A stretch of 64,000 nucleotides of DNA from Pannonibacter phragmitetus DSM 14782 (lineage in GTDB: Bacteria; Pseudomonadota; Alphaproteobacteria; Rhizobiales; Stappiaceae). This document shows, one piece after another, positions 43,786 through 51,674 of the stretch. A program made the translations under genes and the position numbers. The DNA lies in assembly GCF_000382365.1 (NCBI RefSeq), contig NZ_KB908232.1, positions 36,362 through 100,361 on the forward strand, in the 5' to 3' direction. The stretch's first letter is position 1. Every line of letters begins with the position of its first letter. The notes below the pieces were generated by a model. That model saw only the letters and a program-made list of their open reading frames with translations. It was not told where the DNA came from and searched no databases.

Positions 43786-45118
43786 ACTCTGGTCAGATAT
43801 GGGTGCGGGCACGCAGATGATCTTGGTCTTCTTCGTGCTGCTGGCCCTGCGCCTGCCCGTCGCCTTCGCGCTGGGGCTCTCCGCCTTCTATGCCATGTGG
43901 TCCATCGGCTTCGGGCTGGAAATGGCGGGCGATCTCATCGCCACCGGCATCGCCAAATATTCGCTGCTGGCGATCCCTTTCTTCATTCTCGCCGGCACAC
44001 TGATGGGCAGCCTTGGCATTGCCGAACGGATGATCCGCTTCTTCCGCGTGCTCATCGGCGGCCTGCCGGGGGGCATGGGCATTGTCGGCACCACCGTCTG
44101 CCTGTTCTGGGGCGCAGTCAGCGGGTCGGGGCCTGCCTCCGTTGCCGCCATCGGCCCGCTGATCATCAAGGGTATGGAGGAGGACGGCTATCCGAAGGCC
44201 TTTGCCGCCGGGCTCGTGTGCACCGGCGCTGCGCTTTCCATCGTCATCCCGCCCTCGATCGGCCTTGTCATCTATGGCGTCATCGCCGAAGCCTCGATTT
44301 CGAGCCTCTTCATCGCCGCCATCATTCCCGGCCTGTTCCTCGGCCTGCTGATGCTGGCCGCCCTGCCCTTTGCGCGCAGCGGCGATGCGGCCAAAGGAGC
44401 CGAAACGCTGAAGCGGCTGCTTCCGGCCGATCCGGATGCAGGCCTGCCCTATGGCCAGCGCCTGCGCCGCTCCTTCGTCTCCAGCTTCTGGGGGCTGCTG
44501 ACGCCGGTGGTCATCCTCGGCGGCATCTATTCCGGCGCCTTCACACCGACGGAAGCCGCGCTTGTCGCCACCGTCTATGCCCTGCTCGTGGGCGGCCTCA
44601 TCTATCGCACGCTGACCTTGCGCGGGCTCTATCAGGCTCTGGTGGAGGCAGCAGCTTCCTCTGCTGTGGTGATGCTTGTCGTCGCCTATGCCAGCCTTTT
44701 CGGCTGGGTGGTGACGGTCGATGATCTGATCGGCCAATACTCCACGGCCCTGCTGGGGATTTCCGACAATCAGTGGGTGATCCTGCTGGTCATCATGCTC
44801 ATCCTGCTGATTGCGGGCATGTTCATGGATGCGGTGACCATCATGTTCATCTGCCTGCCGATCTTCCTGCCCGTAGCCCAGCACCTTGGCTGGAATCCGG
44901 TGTGGTTCGGCGTCGTGGTGATGATCAACCTAGCCATCGGCCTCTTCACGCCGCCTGTTGGCATCAACCTCTATGTAGCTGCAAACATTACGAAACTACC
45001 ACTGGAGCGAGTTGCCCAAGGTGTGCTGCCCTTCCTCGTCACCAGCCTCATCGGCCTTGCCGTGGTCTGTGCAGTGCCGGGCATGTCGCTCCTGCTGGTG
45101 GAATGGCTGAAACCCTGA
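43778..45118 (+). CDS. dctM: TRAP transporter large permease subunit
   Basis: A 446-residue membrane protein with about 12 helices. DctM features include LRLPVAFALGLSAFYAMW, KYSLLAIPFFILAGTLMG, WGAVSGSGPASVAAIGPLIIKGM, VIPPSIGLVIYGVIAEASISSLFIAAIIPG and INLAIGLFTPPVGINLYVAANI. It uses a sodium or proton gradient for uptake. The ATG at 43778 follows GGAAGGA and overlaps dctQ by eight bases. Confidence 0.92.
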   Translation: MLELWSDMGAGTQMILVFFVLLALRLPVAFALGLSAFYAMWSIGFGLEMAGDLIATGIAKYSLLAIPFFILAGTLMGSLGIAERMIRFFRVLIGGLPGGMGIVGTTVCLFWGAVSGSGPASVAAIGPLIIKGMEEDGYPKAFAAGLVCTGAALSIVIPPSIGLVIYGVIAEASISSLFIAAIIPGLFLGLLMLAALPFARSGDAAKGAETLKRLLPADPDAGLPYGQRLRRSFVSSFWGLLTPVVILGGIYSGAFTPTEAALVATVYALLVGGLIYRTLTLRGLYQALVEAAASSAVVMLVVAYASLFGWVVTVDDLIGQYSTALLGISDNQWVILLVIMLILLIAGMFMDAVTIMFICLPIFLPVAQHLGWNPVWFGVVVMINLAIGLFTPPVGINLYVAANITKLPLERVAQGVLPFLVTSLIGLAVVCAVPGMSLLLVEWLKP

Positions 45119-45193
45119 GACAGCTGCCGCGTTGTTGCCTTTGCCGGCGGCGGCAGTCATTGTCAGCCGACAGAGCAACCAAGGGAGACCAGC

Positions 45194-46063
45194 ATGGCCG
45201 GCAGTCAGGACGAACGCGATTGGCTTGAATCCCTCAGGGTAAGGCCGGGCCAGAAGGTGGATCTGTCCGCCCTGCCCACGGCAGACAAACCCAACGGGCA
45301 CGACAAGGACGCGGCAGAGGCACGTACGGCGGAAGTGACACAGTCGCTCGCGCGGCTTCAATTCCTGCTCTATGCGGACGCCCGTTCCTCTCTGCTTGTC
45401 GTGCTGCAGGGGCTGGATGCGGCCGGCAAGGACGGGACCATCCGCAAGGTCATGTCCGGCCTCAACCCGCAAGGGGTGAAGGTAACCTCCTTCAAGCAGC
45501 CGACGGCACAGGAGCTGGCGCATGACTTCCTCTGGCGCGTGCACAAGGCGGTGCCGGGCAAGGGCGAAGTCGGCATCTTCAACCGCTCCCATTATGAGGA
45601 CGTGCTGGTGGTGCGGGTGCATGAAATGGTGGAGGAAAAGGTCTGGCGCGCCCGCTATGACCAGATCAACGCCTTCGAGCAGCTTCTGACGGCCAGTGGC
45701 ACGCGCATTCTCAAGTTCTTCCTGCACATCAGCCCGGAAGAACAGCTGGAACGCTTTGCCGTCCGCCTCAATGACCCGACGCGTCAGTGGAAGATCAGCG
45801 AGGCGGACTACACTGAACGCAAGCATTGGGACGCTTACACCAAGGCCTATGAAGATGCACTGGAACGCACTTCCACCAAGGACGCGCCCTGGTATGTGAT
45901 CCCGGCCGACCGAAAATGGGTGCGCAATTTTGCCGTCGCACGGATCATCGAGGAAACGCTTCAGTCCATGGACCTGAAGACCCCGAAGGTGAGTGTCGAT
46001 CTGGAGGAGATCCGCCGCCATTATCACGCGGCCGTTGCGGCTGCCGATGCCGAGGCCCGATAA
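45194..46063 (+). CDS. ppk2: PPK2-family polyphosphate kinase
   Basis: A 289-residue P-loop kinase. Walker A is VLQGLDAAGKDGTIRKVMSGLNPQGVKV and the lid/Walker B region is VGIFNRSHYEDVLVVRVH, both diagnostic of PPK2. Further motifs are LKFFLHISPEEQLERFAVRLNDPTRQWKIS and APWYVIPADRKWVRNFAVARII. It transfers phosphate between polyphosphate and nucleotides. A single-domain protein of this length fits the short PPK2 form; whether it acts on NMPs or NDPs is not clear. It is monocistronic. Confidence 0.9.
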   Translation: MAGSQDERDWLESLRVRPGQKVDLSALPTADKPNGHDKDAAEARTAEVTQSLARLQFLLYADARSSLLVVLQGLDAAGKDGTIRKVMSGLNPQGVKVTSFKQPTAQELAHDFLWRVHKAVPGKGEVGIFNRSHYEDVLVVRVHEMVEEKVWRARYDQINAFEQLLTASGTRILKFFLHISPEEQLERFAVRLNDPTRQWKISEADYTERKHWDAYTKAYEDALERTSTKDAPWYVIPADRKWVRNFAVARIIEETLQSMDLKTPKVSVDLEEIRRHYHAAVAAADAEAR

Positions 46064-46251
46064 ATCTGTGCCGCAGGGAGCAGCCTGACCCGGCTTTGAC
46101 GAAGGGCAGTCTCAAGCCGTGAAAATTTAGCTGCCTCCTTCCCTAAGGGCACGGCTTTTCAGCCGCCTCGAAACGTCATAGCTTTCCCTTTGCGTAAACG
46201 GCACCTTGTCTGCTTGAGGAGGCAGGCAGGTGCTTTGGGAGGAGACACGCA

Positions 46252-46716
46252 ATGATGCTTTCACTTGTCCGCAACACATCAGCCCGCAGCCTGTCCGCAA
46301 CGCTCGGCGGCGGCCTGATGCTGGCAGCTTCCCTGATGCTGATGCTTCCGGCCACCTCTGCTCATGCTGCGGATGCTTCAGGCGAATGGACGCGCCCCAG
46401 CGGTTCGTCGCGCATCAAGATCGCCCCCTGCGGCGGCAATCTGTGCGGCACCATCATCTGGCTGAAAGAACCGCGCAACGACACCAAGAACCCGGACCCG
46501 GCAAAGCAGAGCAAGCCCCTGCTCGGCACACAGATCGTGCTCGGCATGAAGCCGACCGGCAAGGATGGGCAGTGGAAGGGCGAGGTCTACAATGCCGAGG
46601 ACGGCAAGACCTACACCGGTTTCATCCAGATGGACGGCGCCGGCAAGATGACGCTGGAAGGCTGCGTCATGGGCGGCCTCATCTGCAAGGGCGAAACCTG
46701 GTCTCGGGTGAAGTGA
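46252..46716 (+). CDS. DUF2147 exported protein
   Basis: A 154-residue protein with a signal peptide (1-39, hydrophobic stretch LMLAASLMLMLPATSAHA). The mature part is a DUF2147 domain: SGEWTRPSGSSRIKIAPCGGNLCGTIIWLKEP, then GQWKGEVYNAEDGKTYTGFIQMDGAGKMTLEGCVMGGLICKGETWSRV. The four cysteines may form disulfides in the periplasm. The function is unknown. GGGAGGAG precedes the tandem ATGs at 46252 and 46255. Confidence 0.85.
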   Translation: MMLSLVRNTSARSLSATLGGGLMLAASLMLMLPATSAHAADASGEWTRPSGSSRIKIAPCGGNLCGTIIWLKEPRNDTKNPDPAKQSKPLLGTQIVLGMKPTGKDGQWKGEVYNAEDGKTYTGFIQMDGAGKMTLEGCVMGGLICKGETWSRVK

Positions 46717-46855
46717 TCCCAGATCCGTGCGGCATCCAAGCCTATTCAAGGCGCGGGGAGCCGGCACCGGATGGTTTCACGCGGGTTCGGTGAGGCGGCG
46801 GCGATCATGTCAGCCGCCCCGCCCCGGCAGATTGACAGCCCTGGCTCCCCGAAAA

Positions 46856-47602
46856 TCAGGCAAGCACGCCGAAATGCTGAAATTCGATACGGTCACGTCC
46901 ACCGTTCTTGGCCTTGTAGAGCAGCAGGTCCGCAACTTCATACAACCGGTCATAGGCGACAGGCTCCCTGAAAGCGACGCCGCCGACGCTGACCGAAACT
47001 GCCGGAACTGGTGCCTGAAGCAGCTGCGCTGCCTCGCGCACGCTGCAACGGATCGCCTCGGCAATGCTCCGCGCATCATCAGCGGAGATTCCCGGAAGGA
47101 AAACACAGAACTCTTCGCCGCCGACCCGTCCGACCAGATCGGCTTTGCGTAAGGGGGAACTGATGGCGCGCGCGATCACCTTGAGAACGGTATCACCGGT
47201 CTGGTGGCCGAAAGTGTCGTTGATCGATTTGAAATGGTCCGCATCCACGATCAGCAAAGCGCCTTCAGAGGTCTGTTCCTGACGGCGCGCATCATCGAGA
47301 TAGGCGGAAACCAGCATGGTAAAAGCGCCGCGATTGAGAACGGATGTCAGGCTGTCCCTTGTCGCCAGCGCCTCCAGCTCCTTCTCGCGCAACGCGGCCT
47401 GACGCAGCCGGTTGAACACGACAAAACAAAAGGGTCCCGTCGTCACGATGGGCATGACCAGAGCAATCGCCAGCGACCAGAAACGGTGCTCCGGCTCAAG
47501 GTCGGGCAGATTGTAGCTGTCCGCCATCACGGCCAGCAGCATGACACACAGCGTGATCAACCCCGTAAGCAGCCAGACACGCGAACGCCCGGTTGCAGAC
47601 AT
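46856..47602 (-). CDS. Membrane-anchored diguanylate cyclase (GGDEF)
   Basis: A 248-residue protein. Two hydrophobic segments (about 9-27 and 40-62) anchor it; a GGDEF domain follows from about residue 80: TRDSLTSVLNRGAF, LIVDADHFKSINDTFGHQTGD and GRVGGEEFCVFLPG. The active-site motif is GGEEF and an inhibitory-site RKAD lies five residues before it, so it should make c-di-GMP with product inhibition. No EAL domain is present. The ATG at 47602 gives a conventional N-terminus; the longer frame to 47713 is not supported. Confidence 0.88.
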   Translation of the reverse strand: MSATGRSRVWLLTGLITLCVMLLAVMADSYNLPDLEPEHRFWSLAIALVMPIVTTGPFCFVVFNRLRQAALREKELEALATRDSLTSVLNRGAFTMLVSAYLDDARRQEQTSEGALLIVDADHFKSINDTFGHQTGDTVLKVIARAISSPLRKADLVGRVGGEEFCVFLPGISADDARSIAEAIRCSVREAAQLLQAPVPAVSVSVGGVAFREPVAYDRLYEVADLLLYKAKNGGRDRIEFQHFGVLA

Positions 47603-47865
47603 ATCGATCAATCTTCCTGTCACTGACGTGTTCCCATGATCTTGAAGTGGCGCCAGCGGCAAAGGCGCGCCAGCAGCAAGACGGCAGGATCGGGAAAAAC
47701 AATAAAGAAGCAATGAAATCAGCAGTTAAACACTCACATGGCGCACAGAATATGCAGGCTCATTGATATTTTTGACAATAAAAACGCAAGCTTCGCTCAT
47801 CCGATGGCTGCAACCACGGCTGCAATCAGGGCCACGGAGGCCGTGCCCCCCCGCAGCCTGACCGC
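47603..47865. other. Intergenic region, AT-rich in part
   Basis: Together with the adjacent repeat this is a 366-base gap between the diguanylate cyclase and the GST. The stretch 47695-47790 is AT-rich, with TTGATATTTTTGACAATAAA near 47762. It probably contains the cyclase promoter. No gene is recognised. Confidence 0.4.
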
Positions 47866-47971
47866 TGATACCAACTCTCGATGAGCTTGACTCATCGAGA
47901 GTTGGTCAAGCCCGTGCGGCGCTTGAGCGTTCTCAAGGCGCGATGCGTCAGCATCGAAAGCCTTGATATTA
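47866..47971 (-). repeat. Dispersed ~100-bp repeat, copy C
   Basis: Reverse-oriented copy bounded by CTGATACCAA (47866) and TTGATATTAG (to 47971). The hairpin ACCAACTCTCGATGAG / CTCATCGAGAGTTGGT is a perfect 16-bp stem with a 5-base loop. The core GCGCGATGCGTCAGCATCGA is conserved. Its outer end provides the TAA stop codon of the GST gene. Confidence 0.85.
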
Positions 47972-48685
47972 GCGGGCGCGCTGGCCGAACAGAACTTTCT
48001 GCGCGTCCTTGTCGCCGGCCAGCGAAGCCTGCCGTTCGCGTTCCTCACGGCCAACCGCAAGCCCGCGCTGCACGGCGGGACGCTCTTCCAGCCGGGCTTT
48101 CCAGGCCTTCACATGGGGGAACTCCTCAAGGTCCATGCCCTGGTTCTTCCAGCCCTGCGCCCAGCCGATGATGGCCATGTCGGCGATGGTGTATTCATCT
48201 GCCGCAACGTAGTCATGCCCTTGCAGCTGCTTGTTGAGAACCCCATAAAGCCGGTGCGTCTCGTTGAGATAGCGGTCCATGGCATAGGGGATCTTTTCAG
48301 GCGCATAGATGCGGAAATGATGGTTCTGACCAAGCATCGGGCCAAAACCTCCCATCTGCCACATCAGCCACTGATCCACATCGGTACGCTTGCGCTCGTC
48401 TGCCGGATAGAACGCGCCGAACTTGCGGCCGAGATATTGCAGGATGGCGCCGGATTCAAACACGGAAATGGGCGCGCCGCCCGGGCCTTCCGGATCAACA
48501 ATCGCCGGCATGCGGTTGTTCGGTGCAATGGCCAGAAACTCGGGGCGGAACTGCTCGCCCTTGCCGATATTGACGTATTTCACGTCGTAGGGAACGCCGA
48601 GCTCCTCCAGAAGGATCGAGATCTTCCAGCCGTTCGGCGTCGGCCAGTAATGCAGTTCGATGGGCGCAGTCTGGGTCACGGGCAT
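47969..48685 (-). CDS. Glutathione S-transferase (YghU/YfcG-like)
   Basis: A 238-residue GST. The N-terminal thioredoxin-like domain has ELHYWPTPNGWKISILLEELGVPYD and GAPISVFESGAILQYLG; the C-terminal helical domain has RTDVDQWLMWQMGGFGPMLGQNHHF, which is typical of the Nu-class YghU/YfcG group with disulfide-bond reductase activity. The stop codon lies in the terminal repeat of dispersed-repeat copy C, so the last residues may derive from an insertion event. Confidence 0.9.
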   Translation of the reverse strand: MPVTQTAPIELHYWPTPNGWKISILLEELGVPYDVKYVNIGKGEQFRPEFLAIAPNNRMPAIVDPEGPGGAPISVFESGAILQYLGRKFGAFYPADERKRTDVDQWLMWQMGGFGPMLGQNHHFRIYAPEKIPYAMDRYLNETHRLYGVLNKQLQGHDYVAADEYTIADMAIIGWAQGWKNQGMDLEEFPHVKAWKARLEERPAVQRGLAVGREERERQASLAGDKDAQKVLFGQRAR

Positions 48686-48793
48686 CAGGGGCTCCAGTCT
48701 TGGGATCAGCTCGGGAGATCCGGTCAGGGGATCAGCGCGGGCAAATGCCCGCTCTCACCTGCCAAGCTAGGCCAGCCGCTCCCGCCCGGCAAG

Positions 48794-49135
48794 TCATGCG
48801 TCTGGGATACCGCCTTCGTAACGGGTCACCACAATCTCGTCAGACTTCAGCCGCGTGCGCGCAATGTCGAAGCTGTTCTGCATGCGCATCAGTGTCTCCA
48901 TCGAAACACCGAAGGCCTTTTCAATACGCAACGCCATCTCAGGCGATAGCGCGGCACGCTCGTTCAGAAGGGCCGAAAGCGCCGGCCTTGTCACACCCAG
49001 CACCTTTGCCGCATCCGTTACCGACAGTTCCAGCGGCTCAGTGATTTCATGCTTCACAAACCCACCGGGATGCGCCGGTGTCTTCATGCGGATGCTCACT
49101 GTTGTACCTGTTCCTATTTCAACTGCCTCGGTCAT
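48794..49135 (-). CDS. HigA-like antitoxin/HTH regulator without HigB
   Basis: A 113-residue XRE-type HTH protein of the HigA (VapI) group. MKTPAHPGGFVKHEITEPLELSVTDAAKVLGVTRPALSALLNERAALSPEMALRIEKAFGVSMETLMRMQ contains the whole domain. The usual HigB toxin gene upstream is missing; a GNAT acetyltransferase gene ends nine bases before this ATG instead. The start at 49135 follows GAGGTG; an ATG at 49087 would give the more usual HigA N-terminus. It may be an orphan regulator or pair with the acetyltransferase. Confidence 0.82.
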   Translation of the reverse strand: MTEAVEIGTGTTVSIRMKTPAHPGGFVKHEITEPLELSVTDAAKVLGVTRPALSALLNERAALSPEMALRIEKAFGVSMETLMRMQNSFDIARTRLKSDEIVVTRYEGGIPDA

Positions 49136-49144
49136 CGCAGCACC

Positions 49145-49609
49145 TCAAAGCATCTTCTTGAACCCGAGATGGCTCTGCTCATAGCCTTCGCGCAGATAGA
49201 AGCGGTGGGCATCGAGGCGGATGCGGTTGGAGGTGAGCTGGATCAGGGCAGCGCCCCTCGCCCGCGCCAGAGCCTCGGCATGTTCCACCATCGCCTTGCC
49301 GATGCCTTGCCCTCGCATATCCGCCCGCGTATGGACGCTTTCAAGGCTCGCCCGGCCGCGCCCCCGAAAGGCAAGGCCCTTCTCGAAGATCAGCTGATAG
49401 GTGGCCAGAACCTCTTCGCCGCTTGCCCCGCCCAGCACCACATAGATGTCCGTTTCGGGAGCAGCCAGAACCGCATCGAAGGCAGCGCGATAGTCCTCCG
49501 GATCGCTGCTCTCATAGTCCTCCCTTGCGCCGACTGCACCGGCGTTGATGATGGCGAGAATATCCGCCAGATGCTCAGAGCGCGCCTTTTCGATACGAAA
49601 TCCGTCCAT
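49145..49609 (-). CDS. GNAT family N-acetyltransferase
   Basis: A 154-residue GNAT. The acetyl-CoA loop is RADMRGQGIGKAMVEHAEALARARGAALIQLTSNRIRLDAHRFYLREGYEQSHLGFKKML, the common arrangement. The N-terminal half FRIEKARSEHLADILAIINAG and IYVVLGGASGEEVLATYQLIF completes the fold. The substrate is unknown. It is the first gene of a two-gene unit with the HigA-like protein. Confidence 0.87.
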   Translation of the reverse strand: MDGFRIEKARSEHLADILAIINAGAVGAREDYESSDPEDYRAAFDAVLAAPETDIYVVLGGASGEEVLATYQLIFEKGLAFRGRGRASLESVHTRADMRGQGIGKAMVEHAEALARARGAALIQLTSNRIRLDAHRFYLREGYEQSHLGFKKML

Positions 49610-49683
49610 CACCTTATCTCCACATGCAAACGCCCCGAACCATGGTCCGGGGCGTGAAAACTTCAAAAACCAGAGAGCACCGG

Positions 49684-51165
49684 TTACTCGATGCCGATCT
49701 TGGCCTTGAGCAGGTCGTTCACCGCCTGCGGATTGGCCTTGCCCTTGGATTCCTTCATCACCTGACCGACGAACCAGCCGAGCAGCGTCGGCTTTTCCTT
49801 GGCCTGGGCCACCTTGTCCGGGTTGGCGGCGATGATCTGGTCGACGACCGCCTCGATGGCGCCAAGGTCGGTCACCTGCTTCATGCCGCGCGCTTCCACG
49901 ACAGCCGCCGGCTCGCCGCCCTCGGTCCAGATGATCTCGAACAGATCCTTGGCGATCTTGCCCGAAATCGTTCCTTCCTTGATCAGGTCGATGATACCGC
50001 CGAGCTGGCCGGCGTTCACCGGGCTCGTCTCGATGGTCAGGCCTTCCTTGTTGAGGCGCCCGAACAGTTCGTTGATCACCCAGTTTGCCGCCATCTTGGC
50101 ATCGCGGCCCTTGGCAACGGATTCGAAGAAGTCTGCCGACACCTTCTCGGCCACCAGCACATCCGCGTCATAGGGCGTCAGGCCGTAATCCGCAACGAAG
50201 CGGGCCTTCTTATCGTCCGGCAGTTCCGGCAGGTGCTGGGCCAGCTCATCGACATAGGCCTGCGTGAACTCAAGAGGCAAGAGGTCCGGGTCCGGGAAAT
50301 AGCGGTAGTCATGCGCCTCTTCCTTGGAGCGCATGGAGCGGGTCTCGCCCTTCACCGCATCATAGAGACGGGTTTCCTGATCGATGGAGCCGCCGTCTTC
50401 CAGAATGGCGATCTGGCGGCGGGCTTCATACTCGATGGCCTGACCGACAAAGCGGATGGAGTTGACGTTCTTGATCTCGCAGCGCGTGCCGAAGCCTTCG
50501 CCCGGACGGCGCACGGAGACGTTCACGTCGGCGCGCATGGAGCCCTGGTCCATGTTGCCGTCGCAGGTGCCCAGATACCGCAGGATGATGCGCAGCTTGG
50601 TGAGATAGGCCTTGGCCTCGTCCGCCGAGCGCAGGTCCGGCTTGGAGACGATTTCCATCAGCGCCACGCCGGAGCGGTTCAGATCGACGAAGGACATGGT
50701 CGGATGCTGGTCATGCAGCGACTTGCCCGCATCCTGTTCCAGATGCAGACGCTCGACGCCCACTTCCACGCGCTCGTCCGGCATGTCGAGGATGATGATG
50801 CCCTCGCCAACGATCGGCTGCTTGAACTGGGAAATCTGGTAGCCCTGCGGCAGATCCGGGTAGAAATAGTTCTTCCGGTCGAACACGGACTTCAGGTTGA
50901 TCTGCGCCTTCAGGCCAAGGCCCGTGCGGATCGCCTGTGCCACGCATTCCTCGTTGATCACGGGCAGCATGCCGGGCATGGCCGCGTCAACGAGGCTGAC
51001 ATTCGCATTGGGATCATTGCCGAATTCCGTCGAGGCGCCCGAGAAGAGCTTGGCCTGGGAGGTCACTTGCGCATGGACTTCCATGCCGATCACGACTTCC
51101 CAGTCACCGGTGGCTCCCTTGATGAATTTTTTCGGATCGGGCTTGCGTGCCTCGACAATCGTCAT
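49684..51165 (-). CDS. gatB: Asp-tRNA(Asn)/Glu-tRNA(Gln) amidotransferase subunit B
   Basis: A 493-residue GatB. Signature blocks: [67 protein letters not shown], and the C-terminal YqeY-like tail with [25 protein letters not shown]. It holds the kinase site and tRNA-binding part of GatCAB, which converts Glu-tRNA(Gln) and/or Asp-tRNA(Asn). GatC and GatA are encoded separately at 61.7-63.5 kb. The ATG at 51165 is chosen; the seven-residue upstream extension is doubtful. Confidence 0.95.
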   Translation of the reverse strand: MTIVEARKPDPKKFIKGATGDWEVVIGMEVHAQVTSQAKLFSGASTEFGNDPNANVSLVDAAMPGMLPVINEECVAQAIRTGLGLKAQINLKSVFDRKNYFYPDLPQGYQISQFKQPIVGEGIIILDMPDERVEVGVERLHLEQDAGKSLHDQHPTMSFVDLNRSGVALMEIVSKPDLRSADEAKAYLTKLRIILRYLGTCDGNMDQGSMRADVNVSVRRPGEGFGTRCEIKNVNSIRFVGQAIEYEARRQIAILEDGGSIDQETRLYDAVKGETRSMRSKEEAHDYRYFPDPDLLPLEFTQAYVDELAQHLPELPDDKKARFVADYGLTPYDADVLVAEKVSADFFESVAKGRDAKMAANWVINELFGRLNKEGLTIETSPVNAGQLGGIIDLIKEGTISGKIAKDLFEIIWTEGGEPAAVVEARGMKQVTDLGAIEAVVDQIIAANPDKVAQAKEKPTLLGWFVGQVMKESKGKANPQAVNDLLKAKIGIE

Positions 51166-51347
51166 CTGATCTCTAATCCTGTTCAAATTCCGGCGGGTTG
51201 CGCGTCTGCCGCACAGGCCTTTCCCGCCCGTTTCCGGAGGTCTGGCTGCGCCGGCGCACGCTCCTGTTGCCTAGACGGGATTTGCCCTGCCTGCAAGAGG
51301 GAGAGCCCGCCCGGCCGCTGGAAATTGCAGATGAAACCCGCCAGCCG

Positions 51348-51674
51348 TCAGCCGGGCGGATTGGGGGCCTTGCCTTTTCGCAGGATGAAGCTGATCAGCA
51401 CCGCCACCGCCTGATAGAGTGCCTCGGGGATTTCCTCGTCCAGCTCCAGATGCGACAGGGCCTCGGCCAGCGGCGAGTTGGCCTCGACCGGCACCCCGGC
51501 CTCCCGGGCAATCTCGACGATCCGCTCGGCCACCGGCCCCATGCCCTTGGCCGAAACACGCGGGGCGCTGCGGTTGTCATAATGCAGGGCAATGGCGAGC
51601 TTGCGGGGCGGTTTTGCCAAAGTTTTTGCCGCCACTCCCTCCGTAGCGGGATCCGGCGTTTCGGTCTTCTTCAT
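51348..51674 (-). CDS. FlhB C-terminal-like protein
   Basis: A 108-residue protein resembling the cytoplasmic C-terminal domain of FlhB/EscU export-switch proteins: KLAIALHYDNRSAPRVSAKGMGPVAERIVEIAREAGVPVEANSPLAEALSHLELDEEIPEALYQAVAVLI. The autocleavage motif NPTH is replaced by DNRSAP, as in stand-alone FlhB-like proteins (YlqH/FlhX). It overlaps the end of the FliK-like gene by four bases. This pair could act as a hook-length or export-specificity module, but no other flagellar gene is nearby. Confidence 0.82.
   Translation of the reverse strand: MKKTETPDPATEGVAAKTLAKPPRKLAIALHYDNRSAPRVSAKGMGPVAERIVEIAREAGVPVEANSPLAEALSHLELDEEIPEALYQAVAVLISFILRKGKAPNPPG

Noticed and set aside
9887..47971. 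CRISPR interpretation of the repeated elements
   Set aside because: The five copies are kilobases apart in both orientations with no regular spacers and no cas genes.
48686..49144. A hidden higB toxin gene beside higA
   Set aside because: No RelE-like frame of about 90 codons is found on either side; the neighbour is a normal GNAT gene.
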